A DNA stretch of 64,000 nucleotides from Verrucomicrobiales bacterium (GCA_027488845.1 JAIYBC010000028.1:98812-162811), one strand, 5' to 3'; counted from the first letter of the stretch, positions 35,710 to 45,052 are shown. Notes: generated by a model not told the origin, from the letters alone. Program-made: numbers and translations.

Positions 35710-37887
35710 ATGACATCGAAACCGTTCTCTTCCCGGTTCCAGAGGATCCTTGCCGCCCTCGCCCTCGCCCTCGCCACCACCACCCTGCTCCCGTCCGCCT
35801 CGGCCGCTGGGATCGGTTTCCGTGGGGTTCCCCAGGCGGATGGCGTCGTCGGCTGGAACCGGTCCACGGCCGGCGGCCCGGAAGCCCAACGCACCGGCCA
35901 TGAACTCACCTGGTTGCGCGGCGTGTTCCCCGTGGCCGTCTTCGCCGACCACCACCTCGCCTGGCCCGGGTTCGACCGGATCACCGCCGGGTCCACCGCC
36001 TCACTGCGCACCACGGGCGCGATCGATGGATTCCCGGTCGTCTCCGGCTGGCTCGCCCAACGTCCGGCCGGAAGCCTGCGACGTCTCTCGATCCGGCTCG
36101 ACCGGATGGACCTCGGCGCGGATCGCCAAGGCACGGACTGGACCTACGACCCCACCAACCACGTCGAACTCCGCCGCTACCGCCGGGGTTCGCTGAGCCT
36201 CCTCTGGGGCGAGGAGACCATCGCCACCGCCGCCAACGTTCCGCTCGACCTCACGATCAACTACGGGAACCTCGCCGACGCCGTCGACGACGCCGCATCC
36301 GCCTCGATCAGCCCGTTCCGGTTCGTCCGGACCGGCGGCGCCCTTTCGCCGGAGGCCGCGGGCGTGGTGGACGCCTTCCTCCGGGACTGTGCCAACAGCC
36401 CGTTGCGCCTCGCCGTCGGACAGGTCATCCGGCGGGATCCCTTCGCCCGCAACGGGCGTTCCGGCTTCCGATACGAACTCGCCGACGTCGTCCTCGAGAA
36501 GCTCGCCCCGGACCTCTTCGTCGACGTCGTCGGCTCCCCCGCCACGGAGGGATCACCCGTCTCCTGGACGCTGCGCCTCTCGCGGGCCAGCGCCTTCCCG
36601 GTCTCGGTCCGGGTGGAGACCCGCAACGGCTCCGCCACGGTCCGCACGGACTACCAGCCGCTGGCGCAACTGGTGCAGTTCGCTCCCGGCCAACGGCAGG
36701 TCACCCTCTCCACCACGACGGCCGAGGACGCATTGGACGAGGCCGACGAAACCGTCCTCCTGAACCTCTCATCCCCGGTCGATGTCGCCCTCCGCACGAA
36801 CGACGCGCCGGCGACGATCCTCGACAACGACGGGCCCCAGGTCCGCATCGACAACACGACCGTGGTCGAGGGCGGATCCTGGCCTGCCCGCACCCAGGGC
36901 AACACACCGGTCGTCAGCCGCGTCTGGCTCTCCGCCCCGAGCCCGCAGGACATCCGGGTGACGGTCGCCACACGCAACGGCACCGCGGTGGCCCCGCTCA
37001 ACTGGGGCTCCCAGGACTTCATCCCGGCCACGAACGTCGTGGTCATCCCGGCCGGCCAGGTCCAGGCGTTCGCCACCAACCAGGTCTTCGGCGACTGGGA
37101 GGACGAACGTGACGAGCAGTTCACCGTGGCACTCTCGAATCCGGTCAACGCCACCCTCGGCGGCGTCGCCACGGCGAACGTGACCATCGCCGACGACGAC
37201 GGACCGATGATGTACCTCCGCACCGTCGACGCCTGGGAAGGAGTCGGCCCGGAACCGCTGCGGACCACCAACCTCACCTTCGGCATCTACCTGATGTCGC
37301 CTTCGGTCCAGGACGTGGAGTTCACCTTCGAGTTCGCGGGCGGTTCGGCCACGGTCAACGCGGACTGCGGACGTCCGGATGTCGGGAACGCCCTTCCCCA
37401 ACAGCCCGGTCGCCCCACCCGCTACCGCATGTCCATCCCCGCGGGACAGACCCAGCTCAACGTCTCCGTCCCGGTGTTCGACGACGCGCTCCCCGAGGGC
37501 GACGAGACGCTGCACGTCCTGGTCTCCGAGGTCCGCAACGCCTTCCTCGTGGACGACTCCGCGGCCATCCCGGGTCCGAATCCCAACCTCCCCGTCGTGG
37601 CGGCCCACAGGGTCTTCGCCACGATCTTCGACCTCGACGGCGCCGCCGCGCAGGCGCGCAGCCTGCGGAACGACGACGCCACGCGGTCCACCGGAATCGG
37701 TCTCCGTGCGGCGGCCGGCGGCGGGTTCGAACTCACCCTTCCAGGTGGGAAGTCGGACGTCCGCATCGAGACCTCCGCCGACCTCAGGAACTGGTCCCCG
37801 TGGACGCCGTCGGATCCGGCCCAACCGCTCCACGTCGACTTCGAAGCCGGTTCCCCGGCCCGGTTCTTCCGGGTCGTTCAGGACTGA
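35710..37887 (+). CDS. Exported Calx-beta domain protein
   Basis: The 725-residue product starts with a signal peptide (about 12-33, ending ASAAG) and a region with DLGADRQGTDWTYD. Three Calx-beta-like domains follow, at about 275-385, 390-500 and 510-640. Each has the VxEGxPVxWTLRLS / ETVLLNL / TILDNDGP pattern of calcium-binding repeats (DDDGP appears at about 497). The last 70 residues carry VRIETSADLRNWSPW and end ARFFRVVQD, the F[YF]R module seen elsewhere here. These proteins are usually secreted adhesion or matrix proteins. ATG 35710 fits the signal peptide; the 97-bp leader contains the octamer repeat. Confidence 0.85.
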   Translation: MTSKPFSSRFQRILAALALALATTTLLPSASAAGIGFRGVPQADGVVGWNRSTAGGPEAQRTGHELTWLRGVFPVAVFADHHLAWPGFDRITAGSTASLRTTGAIDGFPVVSGWLAQRPAGSLRRLSIRLDRMDLGADRQGTDWTYDPTNHVELRRYRRGSLSLLWGEETIATAANVPLDLTINYGNLADAVDDAASASISPFRFVRTGGALSPEAAGVVDAFLRDCANSPLRLAVGQVIRRDPFARNGRSGFRYELADVVLEKLAPDLFVDVVGSPATEGSPVSWTLRLSRASAFPVSVRVETRNGSATVRTDYQPLAQLVQFAPGQRQVTLSTTTAEDALDEADETVLLNLSSPVDVALRTNDAPATILDNDGPQVRIDNTTVVEGGSWPARTQGNTPVVSRVWLSAPSPQDIRVTVATRNGTAVAPLNWGSQDFIPATNVVVIPAGQVQAFATNQVFGDWEDERDEQFTVALSNPVNATLGGVATANVTIADDDGPMMYLRTVDAWEGVGPEPLRTTNLTFGIYLMSPSVQDVEFTFEFAGGSATVNADCGRPDVGNALPQQPGRPTRYRMSIPAGQTQLNVSVPVFDDALPEGDETLHVLVSEVRNAFLVDDSAAIPGPNPNLPVVAAHRVFATIFDLDGAAAQARSLRNDDATRSTGIGLRAAAGGGFELTLPGGKSDVRIETSADLRNWSPWTPSDPAQPLHVDFEAGSPARFFRVVQD

Positions 37888-37892
37888 ATGGG

Positions 37893-37924
37893 GCTGAAAG
37901 GTTGAAAGGTTGAAAGGTTGAAGG
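37893..37924. repeat. Octamer tandem repeat, four GGTTGAAA-type units (family C)
   Basis: Four octamers (GCTGAAAG, GTTGAAAG twice, GTTGAAGG) lie in tandem just after the Calx-beta gene stop. On the minus strand they read CTTTCAAC. A two-unit array at 35607 is of the same type, so both ends of the Calx-beta gene carry it. Confidence 0.7.
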
Positions 37925-38007
37925 GTGCCACGGTGACGTCGGAAGTGGAACGGGACCCAACGGACAACGGACCGTGGACGACGACATCTCGCAACATTGG
38001 CATCCAC

Positions 38008-38031
38008 GGCCGAAGCCCGCAGGCTTCGGCC
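38008..38031. promoter_or_regulatory. Perfect 10-bp hairpin directly before a start codon
   Basis: GGCCGAAGCC and GGCTTCGGCC form a perfect inverted repeat with a 4-nt loop CGCA, ending one base before the GTG at 38032. If transcribed it would sequester the ribosome-binding region of that start. It could equally be a terminator remnant or protein-binding site; there is no T tract. Confidence 0.5.
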
Positions 38032-39288
38032 GTGCGCCGTTTCCTTCTGCCGACTTGGCTTGCCTTGGCCGGTGTCCTCTCGTCCCTCGGCCTCGTCCAG
38101 GCCGCCGATCCGGACGCGGTCGTCTGGCCGAACGACGTGAGCCGTGCCAACGGGGACCCGTGGCTCATGGAGAACCACACGCGCATCCGCCGCATGGAGC
38201 CCCGGCTGCTGGTGTTGAACTTCGACAACCACGCGCCGCGAGCCCGTCTCGAGGCCCTGGTCTCGAACATCGTCGCCGGCGTCGCCGAATCGAGCCGTTG
38301 GCACGGATACAAGGACGCCGCGGCGCCGGCCTTCCTGCGGTACCGTGTCGCCCGCCTCGTGGACCTGAGGGAGGCCGACGCCCCGAAGGACCGACTGAAC
38401 GCCACGTCGTTCCCGCTCAAGGCGGGCGTCACGGAGGGGTTCAACGTCGACCACAACGCCTTCTTCTCCGAAGCCTTCGCGGCGCGGATCGGCATCGCGG
38501 ATCCCGAACGGCCCGGGCGTTTCCTGAGGCTCGACGAGCTGGTGGAACGCGGGGAAGTCCATGAGGTCTGGATCCTCTCCAACGGCGACGACCGGAACAT
38601 CCGGGCCTTCGAGTGCATCGAGCTGATGCCCCGCTACGGCGAGGATTTCCGCAGGATCGAAGGCGCGCCGGTGCAGGCGGGCAACGGCGGCGACCCGGAC
38701 CAGAAATGGACGGGGCGGAGCCTGAGGCTCGGCTTCGTGAACACGACCCGGGGACCGGGCTGTTTCCTGGAGAGCCTCGGCCACAGCTTCGAGGAGATGG
38801 CCCGTTGCGGCGCGATCCCGTGGTTGAAGCGGGAGTTCGAGGCCTTCGCGGGCTTCGACCTCAAGGCACGGTGGGGAACCCCGTTCCAGTCCTTCTACTC
38901 CCTGCGCTACGGGGAACGGATCATCGAGTATCCGAAGCCGGACCTCGCGGTGTTGCGGCCGTGGAAGGGGGATCCGCTGGTGTTGAGCAACTACGTGGTC
39001 GCCGGCGGGAACGCGCACTGGCCGCCCAACGCGCGGCAGCACTACGACCTGGCCAACACCAATCCCGTGCTCAGCACGATCGAAGGCTGGCGCGAAGGCG
39101 GCCCGAAGGGCGAAGGGATCCCGGCGGAATGGAACGGCGACGCGTTCCGGGTCTACGACAGGCTGGCCCCGGATTGCATGGGTCCGTGGCTGGTGTACTG
39201 GCGGCAGAGCTTCCCCGGACTCGACAACCGGGCCCGCGACTCCGGGGGAAGGCCCATGCGGAACTGGTGGCCGTTCCTGTTCTACTGA
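38032..39288 (+). CDS. Exported protein of unknown function
   Basis: I do not recognise this protein (418 residues from GTG 38032). The N-terminus VRRFLLPTWLALAGVLSSLG followed by LVQAAD is a good signal peptide, which decided the start; in-frame TTG 37918 and GTG 37933 would place 33-38 extra residues before it. The mature part has FNVDHNAFFSEAF at about 143, VWILSNGDDRNIRAFEC at about 182, HSFEEMARCGAIPWLKREFE near 248, and WPPNARQHYDLANTNPV near 333, with several His/Asp residues that might bind metal. It looks globular and extracytoplasmic. Its neighbours (Calx-beta protein, UbiD) do not suggest a role. Confidence 0.6.
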   Translation: MRRFLLPTWLALAGVLSSLGLVQAADPDAVVWPNDVSRANGDPWLMENHTRIRRMEPRLLVLNFDNHAPRARLEALVSNIVAGVAESSRWHGYKDAAAPAFLRYRVARLVDLREADAPKDRLNATSFPLKAGVTEGFNVDHNAFFSEAFAARIGIADPERPGRFLRLDELVERGEVHEVWILSNGDDRNIRAFECIELMPRYGEDFRRIEGAPVQAGNGGDPDQKWTGRSLRLGFVNTTRGPGCFLESLGHSFEEMARCGAIPWLKREFEAFAGFDLKARWGTPFQSFYSLRYGERIIEYPKPDLAVLRPWKGDPLVLSNYVVAGGNAHWPPNARQHYDLANTNPVLSTIEGWREGGPKGEGIPAEWNGDAFRVYDRLAPDCMGPWLVYWRQSFPGLDNRARDSGGRPMRNWWPFLFY

Positions 39289-39352
39289 GCCGGCTGCTGT
39301 CACCCGGTCGTCGGCCGTTTGCCGCGGAGACCGGGGGTGGTAGGGTGTGCCC

Positions 39353-40888
39353 GTGGCCTTTGAATCCTTCGGCGACTGGATCCGACACCTCGACGCGGCG
39401 GGCGAGCTGATCCGCATATCCCAACCCGTCGCCACCGAGCTGGAGATCACGGAGATCGCCGACCGGGAGATGAAGAAGCCGGGCGGCGGCAAGGCTCTGC
39501 TCTTCGAGAAGCCGACGATCAACGGCGTGGTGTCCCCGTTCCCCGTGGCGATCAACACGCTGGGATCCTGGAAGCGCATGGCCATGAGCATGGACGCGGC
39601 GTCCGTGGACGCCGTGGCCGCGGAGCTGGGCGGGCTGGTGAAGGCGAAGCCGCCGGGCTCGATGAAGGAGGCGATGAAGCTGCTGGGGCTCGCCCTCGAC
39701 CTGCGCCATGCGCGTCCGAAGACGGTCTCGACGGGCCGGTGCAAGGACGTCGTCCACCGGTTCGACGCGCCGCCCTCGCGGACCGAGCCCTGGCCGGCGG
39801 CGCCGGACTGGCGGAACCCCGCGACCCTGGACACGCGGCCGCCGACGTTGCTGGACATCCCGATCCTGCGTTGTTGGCCGTTGGACGGGGGCCGCTTCGT
39901 CACCCTGCCCTGCGTGGTGACCCAGGATCCCGACACCGGCGCGCGCAACCTGGGCATGTACCGGATCCAGGTGTACGACGACCGCACGACCGGGGTGCAT
40001 TGGCAGCTGCAGAAGGTCGCCGCGCGTCACGGGCGCCGCTACTACGAGACCGGGAAGCGGATGCCGGTGGCGATCTTCCTCGGGGGCGATCCGATGTTCC
40101 CGTTCGCGGCGACCGCGCCGCTGCCCGACGGGCTCGACGAGTTCCTGCTCGCGGGTTACCTGCGGAAGAAGGCGGTCGAGATGGTGAAGTGCGAGACCTC
40201 CGACCTCCAGGTGCCGGCGGACGCGGACTTCGTGATCGAGGGGTACGTGGATCCGGTGGAGCCGTTGCGGATGGAGGGGCCGTTCGGGGACCACACGGGC
40301 TACTACACGCTGCCGGAGCCGTACCCGGTGTTCCACGTCACCGCGATCACCCACCGGCGCGACGCCGTCTATCCGGCCACCATCGTGGGAATCCCGCCGA
40401 TGGAGGACTTCTACATCGGGGCGGCCTCGGTGAAGCTGTTCCTGCCGGTGTTCCAGATGAACTTCCCGGAGATCGTGGACATCGCGCTTCCCGCGGAGGG
40501 CACCTTCCACAACCTCGTGTTCGTCTCCATCCGCAAGACCTACCCGATGCAGGCGTACAAGATCATGCACGGGCTCTGGGGCATGGGGCAGATGATGTTC
40601 ACCAAGTACATCGTGGTCGTGGACCACGACGTGGACGTCCACAACACCTCCGAGGTCCTGTTCCACCTCTTCGCCGACACCGATCCGCAGCGGGACAGCC
40701 TGGTCACGCGGGGACCGGCCGACGTGTTGGACCATTCGACCACGCAGATCGGGATCGGATCGAAGCAGGGGTTCGACGCCACGCGGAAGCTCGCCGGAGA
40801 GGGATTCCCTCGGGAATGGCCTCCGATCATACGGATGGATCCGGCCGTCCGCGAACGCGTCGCCTCGATACTCGGCCGCAAGGCCTGA
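39353..40888 (+). CDS. UbiD family decarboxylase
   Basis: The product has 511 residues, standard for UbiD. It has FESFGDWIRHLDAAGEL at the start, GGDPMFPFAATAPLP near 243, and the active-site block VIEGYVDPVEPLRMEGPFGDHTGYYT at about 295-320, with the Glu and Arg used with prenylated FMN. UbiD enzymes decarboxylate aromatic or unsaturated acids, for example in ubiquinone or menaquinone (futalosine) synthesis. No UbiX prenyl-FMN transferase gene is in the window. GTG 39353 was chosen because VAFESFGDW aligns with the family start; GTG 39347 would add two residues. It faces an EamA transporter gene tail to tail. Confidence 0.9.
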   Translation: MAFESFGDWIRHLDAAGELIRISQPVATELEITEIADREMKKPGGGKALLFEKPTINGVVSPFPVAINTLGSWKRMAMSMDAASVDAVAAELGGLVKAKPPGSMKEAMKLLGLALDLRHARPKTVSTGRCKDVVHRFDAPPSRTEPWPAAPDWRNPATLDTRPPTLLDIPILRCWPLDGGRFVTLPCVVTQDPDTGARNLGMYRIQVYDDRTTGVHWQLQKVAARHGRRYYETGKRMPVAIFLGGDPMFPFAATAPLPDGLDEFLLAGYLRKKAVEMVKCETSDLQVPADADFVIEGYVDPVEPLRMEGPFGDHTGYYTLPEPYPVFHVTAITHRRDAVYPATIVGIPPMEDFYIGAASVKLFLPVFQMNFPEIVDIALPAEGTFHNLVFVSIRKTYPMQAYKIMHGLWGMGQMMFTKYIVVVDHDVDVHNTSEVLFHLFADTDPQRDSLVTRGPADVLDHSTTQIGIGSKQGFDATRKLAGEGFPREWPPIIRMDPAVRERVASILGRKA

Positions 40889-40940
40889 TCGGGCCCCGCT
40901 TCGACGCTTCCACGTCTCAGCCCTTCGTCCCCGCCGCCCT

Positions 40941-41837
40941 TCACTCCTTGGCTGCGCCACCCCTCCGCCCGAGGTGCGGCAGGAGGATGCCCGTGAGCAC
41001 CAGCGCCGCCCCGCCCCATTGGGCAGGACGGACGGGATCCTCGACGAGGAGCGCCGAGGCGACGACCGCGACCGGGAGTTCGGTGGAGGTCAGGATGGAG
41101 CCGAGGCCGCTGCCCGTGCGGGGGCCGAAGTGGACCATGACGAACACCGGGATCACCTGGCCGAACACGCCGAGCAGCAGGAACCAGATCGCGGTGGTGG
41201 AAGGAGCGGCCGAAGGCACGAGATCCCAGCCGCGGGCCAGGCCGAGCGCGGCGATGAGGCCGGTTGAGACGGCGCAGCAGACGAAGGAGCGCAGCACGGG
41301 CGTGCCCGTTCCTCCGATGCGGGAGGTGATGACGAAGAACCCGGCGAAGCAGGCCGCGGCCAGGATCGCATGGGGGGCGCCGGCGAGGTTGGCGCCGCGG
41401 GCCAGCTGGATGAAGTCCGAGGCGAGCGCCGCCCCCGTGAGAACGAGCACCGCGGAGGCCGACTCGAGGCGGTCCGGCCAACGGCGGTCGACCACCGCGT
41501 TCAGCATCTGGGTGAACGGCACATAGAGGAAGAGGAGCGTGGCTCCCACGGGGATGGGGCCGAGCTGGTAGGCTTGGAAGAGGAAGAGCGTCACCCCGGT
41601 GCCGATCACCGCGGCGAGGAGCAGCCTTCCCCAGAACGCGTGGGAACGCGGGACGGGGGCACGCTGCGAGAAGGCGGCCAGGCCGAAGAAGACGGCCCCC
41701 ACCAGGCACTCCCCCACCACCAGCTGTGGCGGGGTGAAACCGGCACGGTAGGCGAACTTCAACGCCGGTCCGTGGATGCCCCAAAGGGCGCCGGCGAAGG
41801 CCATGAGCAGGCAGCTCGTCAGGTCGGGTCGGTTCAT
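40941..41837 (-). CDS. EamA/DMT family transporter
   Basis: This 298-residue protein has about ten hydrophobic helices in two repeated halves. MAFAGALWGIHGPALKFA in the first helix pair is the typical EamA start, and HAILAAACFAGFFVITSRIG begins the second half. GSILTSTELPVAVVASALLV near 245 resembles the conserved penultimate helix. It probably exports a metabolite or amino acid; the substrate is unknown. ATG 41837 is the natural start; open frame upstream has no membrane pattern. It is divergent from the hybrid kinase gene across 200 bp, which contain a short inverted repeat GTCCTT/AAGGAC at 41878-41897. Confidence 0.85.
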   Translation of the reverse strand: MNRPDLTSCLLMAFAGALWGIHGPALKFAYRAGFTPPQLVVGECLVGAVFFGLAAFSQRAPVPRSHAFWGRLLLAAVIGTGVTLFLFQAYQLGPIPVGATLLFLYVPFTQMLNAVVDRRWPDRLESASAVLVLTGAALASDFIQLARGANLAGAPHAILAAACFAGFFVITSRIGGTGTPVLRSFVCCAVSTGLIAALGLARGWDLVPSAAPSTTAIWFLLLGVFGQVIPVFVMVHFGPRTGSGLGSILTSTELPVAVVASALLVEDPVRPAQWGGAALVLTGILLPHLGRRGGAAKE

Positions 41838-42038
41838 CTCGCGGACGGAGTCTGGACCATTCCCGGCGAAATGGCCCGTCCTTGTGCACGGAAGGACAGC
41901 ATCGGGGCGGCCATGGGCCATCAAGTCCCGGCACCAATCGGCCGATGCCGACCCTTGGAACCGTCCCCGCAGGTTCCGGGTTTCCGGCCCGGCTCCGACG
42001 TGGGACGCTACCTTCGCGTGATTTCATCCAAGGAAAGC

Positions 42039-44624
42039 ATGGGAACCGGTGAGTCCCTGGCGGTGGAGGAGGCCCTCCAGGTCAGCGAGGAACGGTTCCG
42101 CCTCCTGTTCCAGCACATCCCCATCCCGGTCTGGGTGGAGGACATGAGCGGCGTCCGCTCGGCGCTGGACGCGATGAAGGCCGCCGGGATCACCGACATC
42201 CGGAGCCACCTCGCCGCGCATCCGGAACTGGTCCGCGAGCTGACCACGAAGATCCGCGTCATCGACCTCAACGACGCCGTACTCAAGGTCCACAAGGCGG
42301 ATTCCAAGGAACAGCTGCTGTCCAACCTCGGGCTCGTGTTCACCGACGCCACGTACCGGAACCTCGCGGACGAATTCACCTGGCTCTCCGAGGGGCGGTA
42401 TGAGTTCGAGATCGAGGAGGACGTCCGCAAGCTCGACGGGGAACCGATGCGCGTGGTCAGCCGCGTCAGCGTGGCCCGGGGCCACGAGGAGAAGCTGGAC
42501 CTCGTGCTGGTGTTCGTCATCGACATCACCGAACGCACCCTCGCGGTGGAACACGCACGTCGTGTGAGCCGGCTGTATCGGGTCCTGGGGGAGATCAACC
42601 AGCTGATCCTGCGTGAACCGGATCCCGAGGAGCTGTTCCGTGGCGCCTGCCGCATCGCGGTCGAGAGCGGCGGACTGCGGATGGCCTGGGTGGGCCGGCT
42701 GGACGCCGACACGCAGTCGGTCGTCCCGGCGGCCACCGCCGGCGTGGTCGACGGATACCTCGACAGCATCCGGATCGACCTCCGCGACCCCCAGCTGAGT
42801 TCCTGCCCCACCGGCCGCGCGCTGCACTCGGGGTCCCACGTCCTTTCCAACTGCATCCGGACCGACCCGGGCTTCGCCCCTTGGCGCGACGCAGCCGTGA
42901 ACCGGGGCTACGGATCGGCAGGCGTCTTCCCGTTCAAGGTCGGTGGAAGGCTCGCCGGCACGATCAACCTCTACTCGGAGACCCAGGGGTTCTTCGACGC
43001 CGAGGAGGTCTCGCTGCTGGACAAGCTGGCACAGGACCTGGGCTTCGCCCTCGAGGTGAGCCGTCGGAAGGAGGACCAGCACCGGATGGAGAAGGCGCTC
43101 CGCGAAAGCGAGGAGCGCTTCCGGGAACTCGCCGACAACATCGAGGAGGTCTTCTGGATGACCGATCCGGAGAAGCAGCGGATGCTCTACCTCAGCCCCG
43201 CCTATGAGCGGATCTGGGGACGTGGGGTCTCGGCGGCGTACGCGGCGCCCTGGGTCTGGCTCGACGCGGTGCATCCCGACGACCGGGACCGCGTGCGCGG
43301 CGCGGTCCTCTCGGAGCAGTCGAAGGGCAGCTACGACATCACCTACCGCATCCTGCGGCCCGACGGGCGGGAACGTTGGATCCGCGACCGCGCCTTCCCG
43401 GTCGCCGACGCCACCGGCAAGGTGCTCCGCATCGTCGGCACCGCCATCGACGTCACCGACCAGCGCCGCCTGGAGGAGCAGTTCCGGCAGTCGCAGAAGA
43501 TGGAGGCCGTCGGCCAGCTCGCCGGCGGGGTGGCGCACGACTTCAACAACATCCTCGCGGCGATCATGATGCAGGTGCAGCTGGCGGCGATGACCCCGGA
43601 CCTGCCGGAGGACGTCCGCCAACTGCACGACGACATCCGGAGTTCCGCCGAACGCGCCGCCCACCTGACACGCCAGCTGCTGGCCTTCAGCCGTCGCCAG
43701 GTGATGCAGCCGAAGCATCTCGAAATCAACGAGGCGGTCACCGGCATCACCAAGCTCCTCCAACGCACCGTCGGCGAGGACATCCAGCTCCAACTGCACC
43801 TCTCCTCGCTCCCGCTCCGGGTCCACGCCGACGCGGGCATGCTCGACCAGATCCTCCTCAACCTCGTGGTCAACGCCCGGGATGCGATGCCGGAGGGCGG
43901 GAGGATCGTGATCGAGACCGGGGCCAAGGTCCTCGACGGGGATCCGGTCCGGAACGGCACCGGCCTGCCGGAGGGCCGTTACGTGCTCCTGCGGGTGGCC
44001 GACACCGGGTGCGGCATCCCTCCGGAGGTCATGCCCCACCTGTTCGAGCCCTTCTTCACCACCAAGCAGCCCGGCAAGGGAACCGGGCTCGGACTCGCCA
44101 CCGTGTTCGGCATCGTCAAGCAGCACCGGGGCGGCGTCTTCGTGGAAAGCGCACCCGGCAAGGGAACCGCCTTCGAGATCCTGCTCCCCGAGGATTCCAC
44201 GCAGCCTGCACCGGAAGCGGCTCCCCAGCCGAATCCCGGCGGGGGCACGGAGACGATCCTCGTGGTCGAGGACGAACCGATCATCCGCATGCTGATCCGG
44301 GCGATCCTGGAGCGGGCCGGCTACCGTGTGCTCGAGGCCGCCTCCGGCGTGGAGGCGCTGCGGGTCTGGGAACGGAACCGCGACGCCATCGAAGTGCTCT
44401 TCACCGACATCGTCATGCCGGAGGGCATCAACGGCCGCGCCCTCTCGGCGAGGATCCGCGCGGAACGTCCCCGGCTGCCGGTGATCTTCACCAGCGGCTA
44501 CAGCGCGGACATCGCCGGACGCGACCTCGAGCTGGAGAAGGGGCAGACCTTCCTCCAGAAGCCCGCCTCGCCGACGCAGCTCCTGGCGGCGATCCGAAAC
44601 ACCATCGAGGACGCCGCGCGCTAG
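42039..44624 (+). CDS. PAS/GAF hybrid histidine kinase with receiver
   Basis: The product has 861 residues and no signal or membrane helix. In order: PAS-like domain (about 10-170), GAF domain (about 185-340, containing the GFAPWRDAAVNRGYGSAGVF segment), PAS (about 355-480), HisKA dimerisation domain with phospho-acceptor His500 in GGVAHDFNN, HATPase (about 590-715) with NLVVNARDAMPEGG and GTGLGLATVFGIV, and a receiver domain (about 735-855) with phospho-acceptor Asp790 in LFTDIVMP. This is a soluble class of hybrid kinase; a partner response regulator with an output domain is not nearby. A good AAGGAAAG lies before ATG 42039. Its stop codon overlaps that of the SET gene. Confidence 0.9.
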   Translation: MGTGESLAVEEALQVSEERFRLLFQHIPIPVWVEDMSGVRSALDAMKAAGITDIRSHLAAHPELVRELTTKIRVIDLNDAVLKVHKADSKEQLLSNLGLVFTDATYRNLADEFTWLSEGRYEFEIEEDVRKLDGEPMRVVSRVSVARGHEEKLDLVLVFVIDITERTLAVEHARRVSRLYRVLGEINQLILREPDPEELFRGACRIAVESGGLRMAWVGRLDADTQSVVPAATAGVVDGYLDSIRIDLRDPQLSSCPTGRALHSGSHVLSNCIRTDPGFAPWRDAAVNRGYGSAGVFPFKVGGRLAGTINLYSETQGFFDAEEVSLLDKLAQDLGFALEVSRRKEDQHRMEKALRESEERFRELADNIEEVFWMTDPEKQRMLYLSPAYERIWGRGVSAAYAAPWVWLDAVHPDDRDRVRGAVLSEQSKGSYDITYRILRPDGRERWIRDRAFPVADATGKVLRIVGTAIDVTDQRRLEEQFRQSQKMEAVGQLAGGVAHDFNNILAAIMMQVQLAAMTPDLPEDVRQLHDDIRSSAERAAHLTRQLLAFSRRQVMQPKHLEINEAVTGITKLLQRTVGEDIQLQLHLSSLPLRVHADAGMLDQILLNLVVNARDAMPEGGRIVIETGAKVLDGDPVRNGTGLPEGRYVLLRVADTGCGIPPEVMPHLFEPFFTTKQPGKGTGLGLATVFGIVKQHRGGVFVESAPGKGTAFEILLPEDSTQPAPEAAPQPNPGGGTETILVVEDEPIIRMLIRAILERAGYRVLEAASGVEALRVWERNRDAIEVLFTDIVMPEGINGRALSARIRAERPRLPVIFTSGYSADIAGRDLELEKGQTFLQKPASPTQLLAAIRNTIEDAAR

Positions 44625-45052
44625 AGCCGACCGCGGCACGAGGATGCGCCGCAGTGGCACGCCATGCCGCCCGCGTGCGGCGTGACGCCGTAGTCCACGG
44701 TCAGTTCCTCGCGCGCACCGATCGGCCGCAACGAATAGACCTCCACGCGGAGACCGGACACGCGCAGGTAGCAGTTGGCCTCGCAGCTGTGGTTGAGGTG
44801 GCTGAAGGCGTTGCCATTCCGGCAGTCGAGGGCGTCCCGCGGGTTCAGGGCGACGTAGTAGATCACCGGCTCCGTCCGGATGGCGCGCCGCAAGCCGAGG
44901 CGTGGCACGACACGGCCGGCCAGCTCCCCGAGCTTGCGACGTCCCGGCAGCGCCATCGTGGCGAACACCCCGCGGCCATGGACACGGCTCCGCCCCACGC
45001 GGACCGAGCCCGGACGACGGATTTCGCCGACCACGTTGGACGCCCTTCCCAT
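44621..45052 (-). CDS. SET-domain protein with post-SET cysteines
   Basis: The product has 143 residues. It shows the SET-domain signatures: SRVHGRGVFATM at about 22 (SAM-binding GxG region), HLNHSCEANC at about 86-95 (the NHS-C pseudoknot motif), and EELTVDYG at about 115-122 (ELxxDY). The C-terminus has CHCGASSCRG, like the post-SET zinc cluster of eukaryotic lysine methyltransferases (CxCx4C-like). It probably methylates lysine in an unknown protein. Such bacterial SET proteins are known in Chlamydiae and related PVC phyla. The gene is convergent with the hybrid kinase, sharing the CTAG that holds both stop codons (44621-44624). Confidence 0.88.
   Translation of the reverse strand: MGRASNVVGEIRRPGSVRVGRSRVHGRGVFATMALPGRRKLGELAGRVVPRLGLRRAIRTEPVIYYVALNPRDALDCRNGNAFSHLNHSCEANCYLRVSGLRVEVYSLRPIGAREELTVDYGVTPHAGGMACHCGASSCRGRL

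Noticed and set aside
41878..41897. GTCCTT/AAGGAC inverted repeat before the hybrid kinase
   Set aside because: Six-base arms are expected by chance in 200 bp and there is no second copy.
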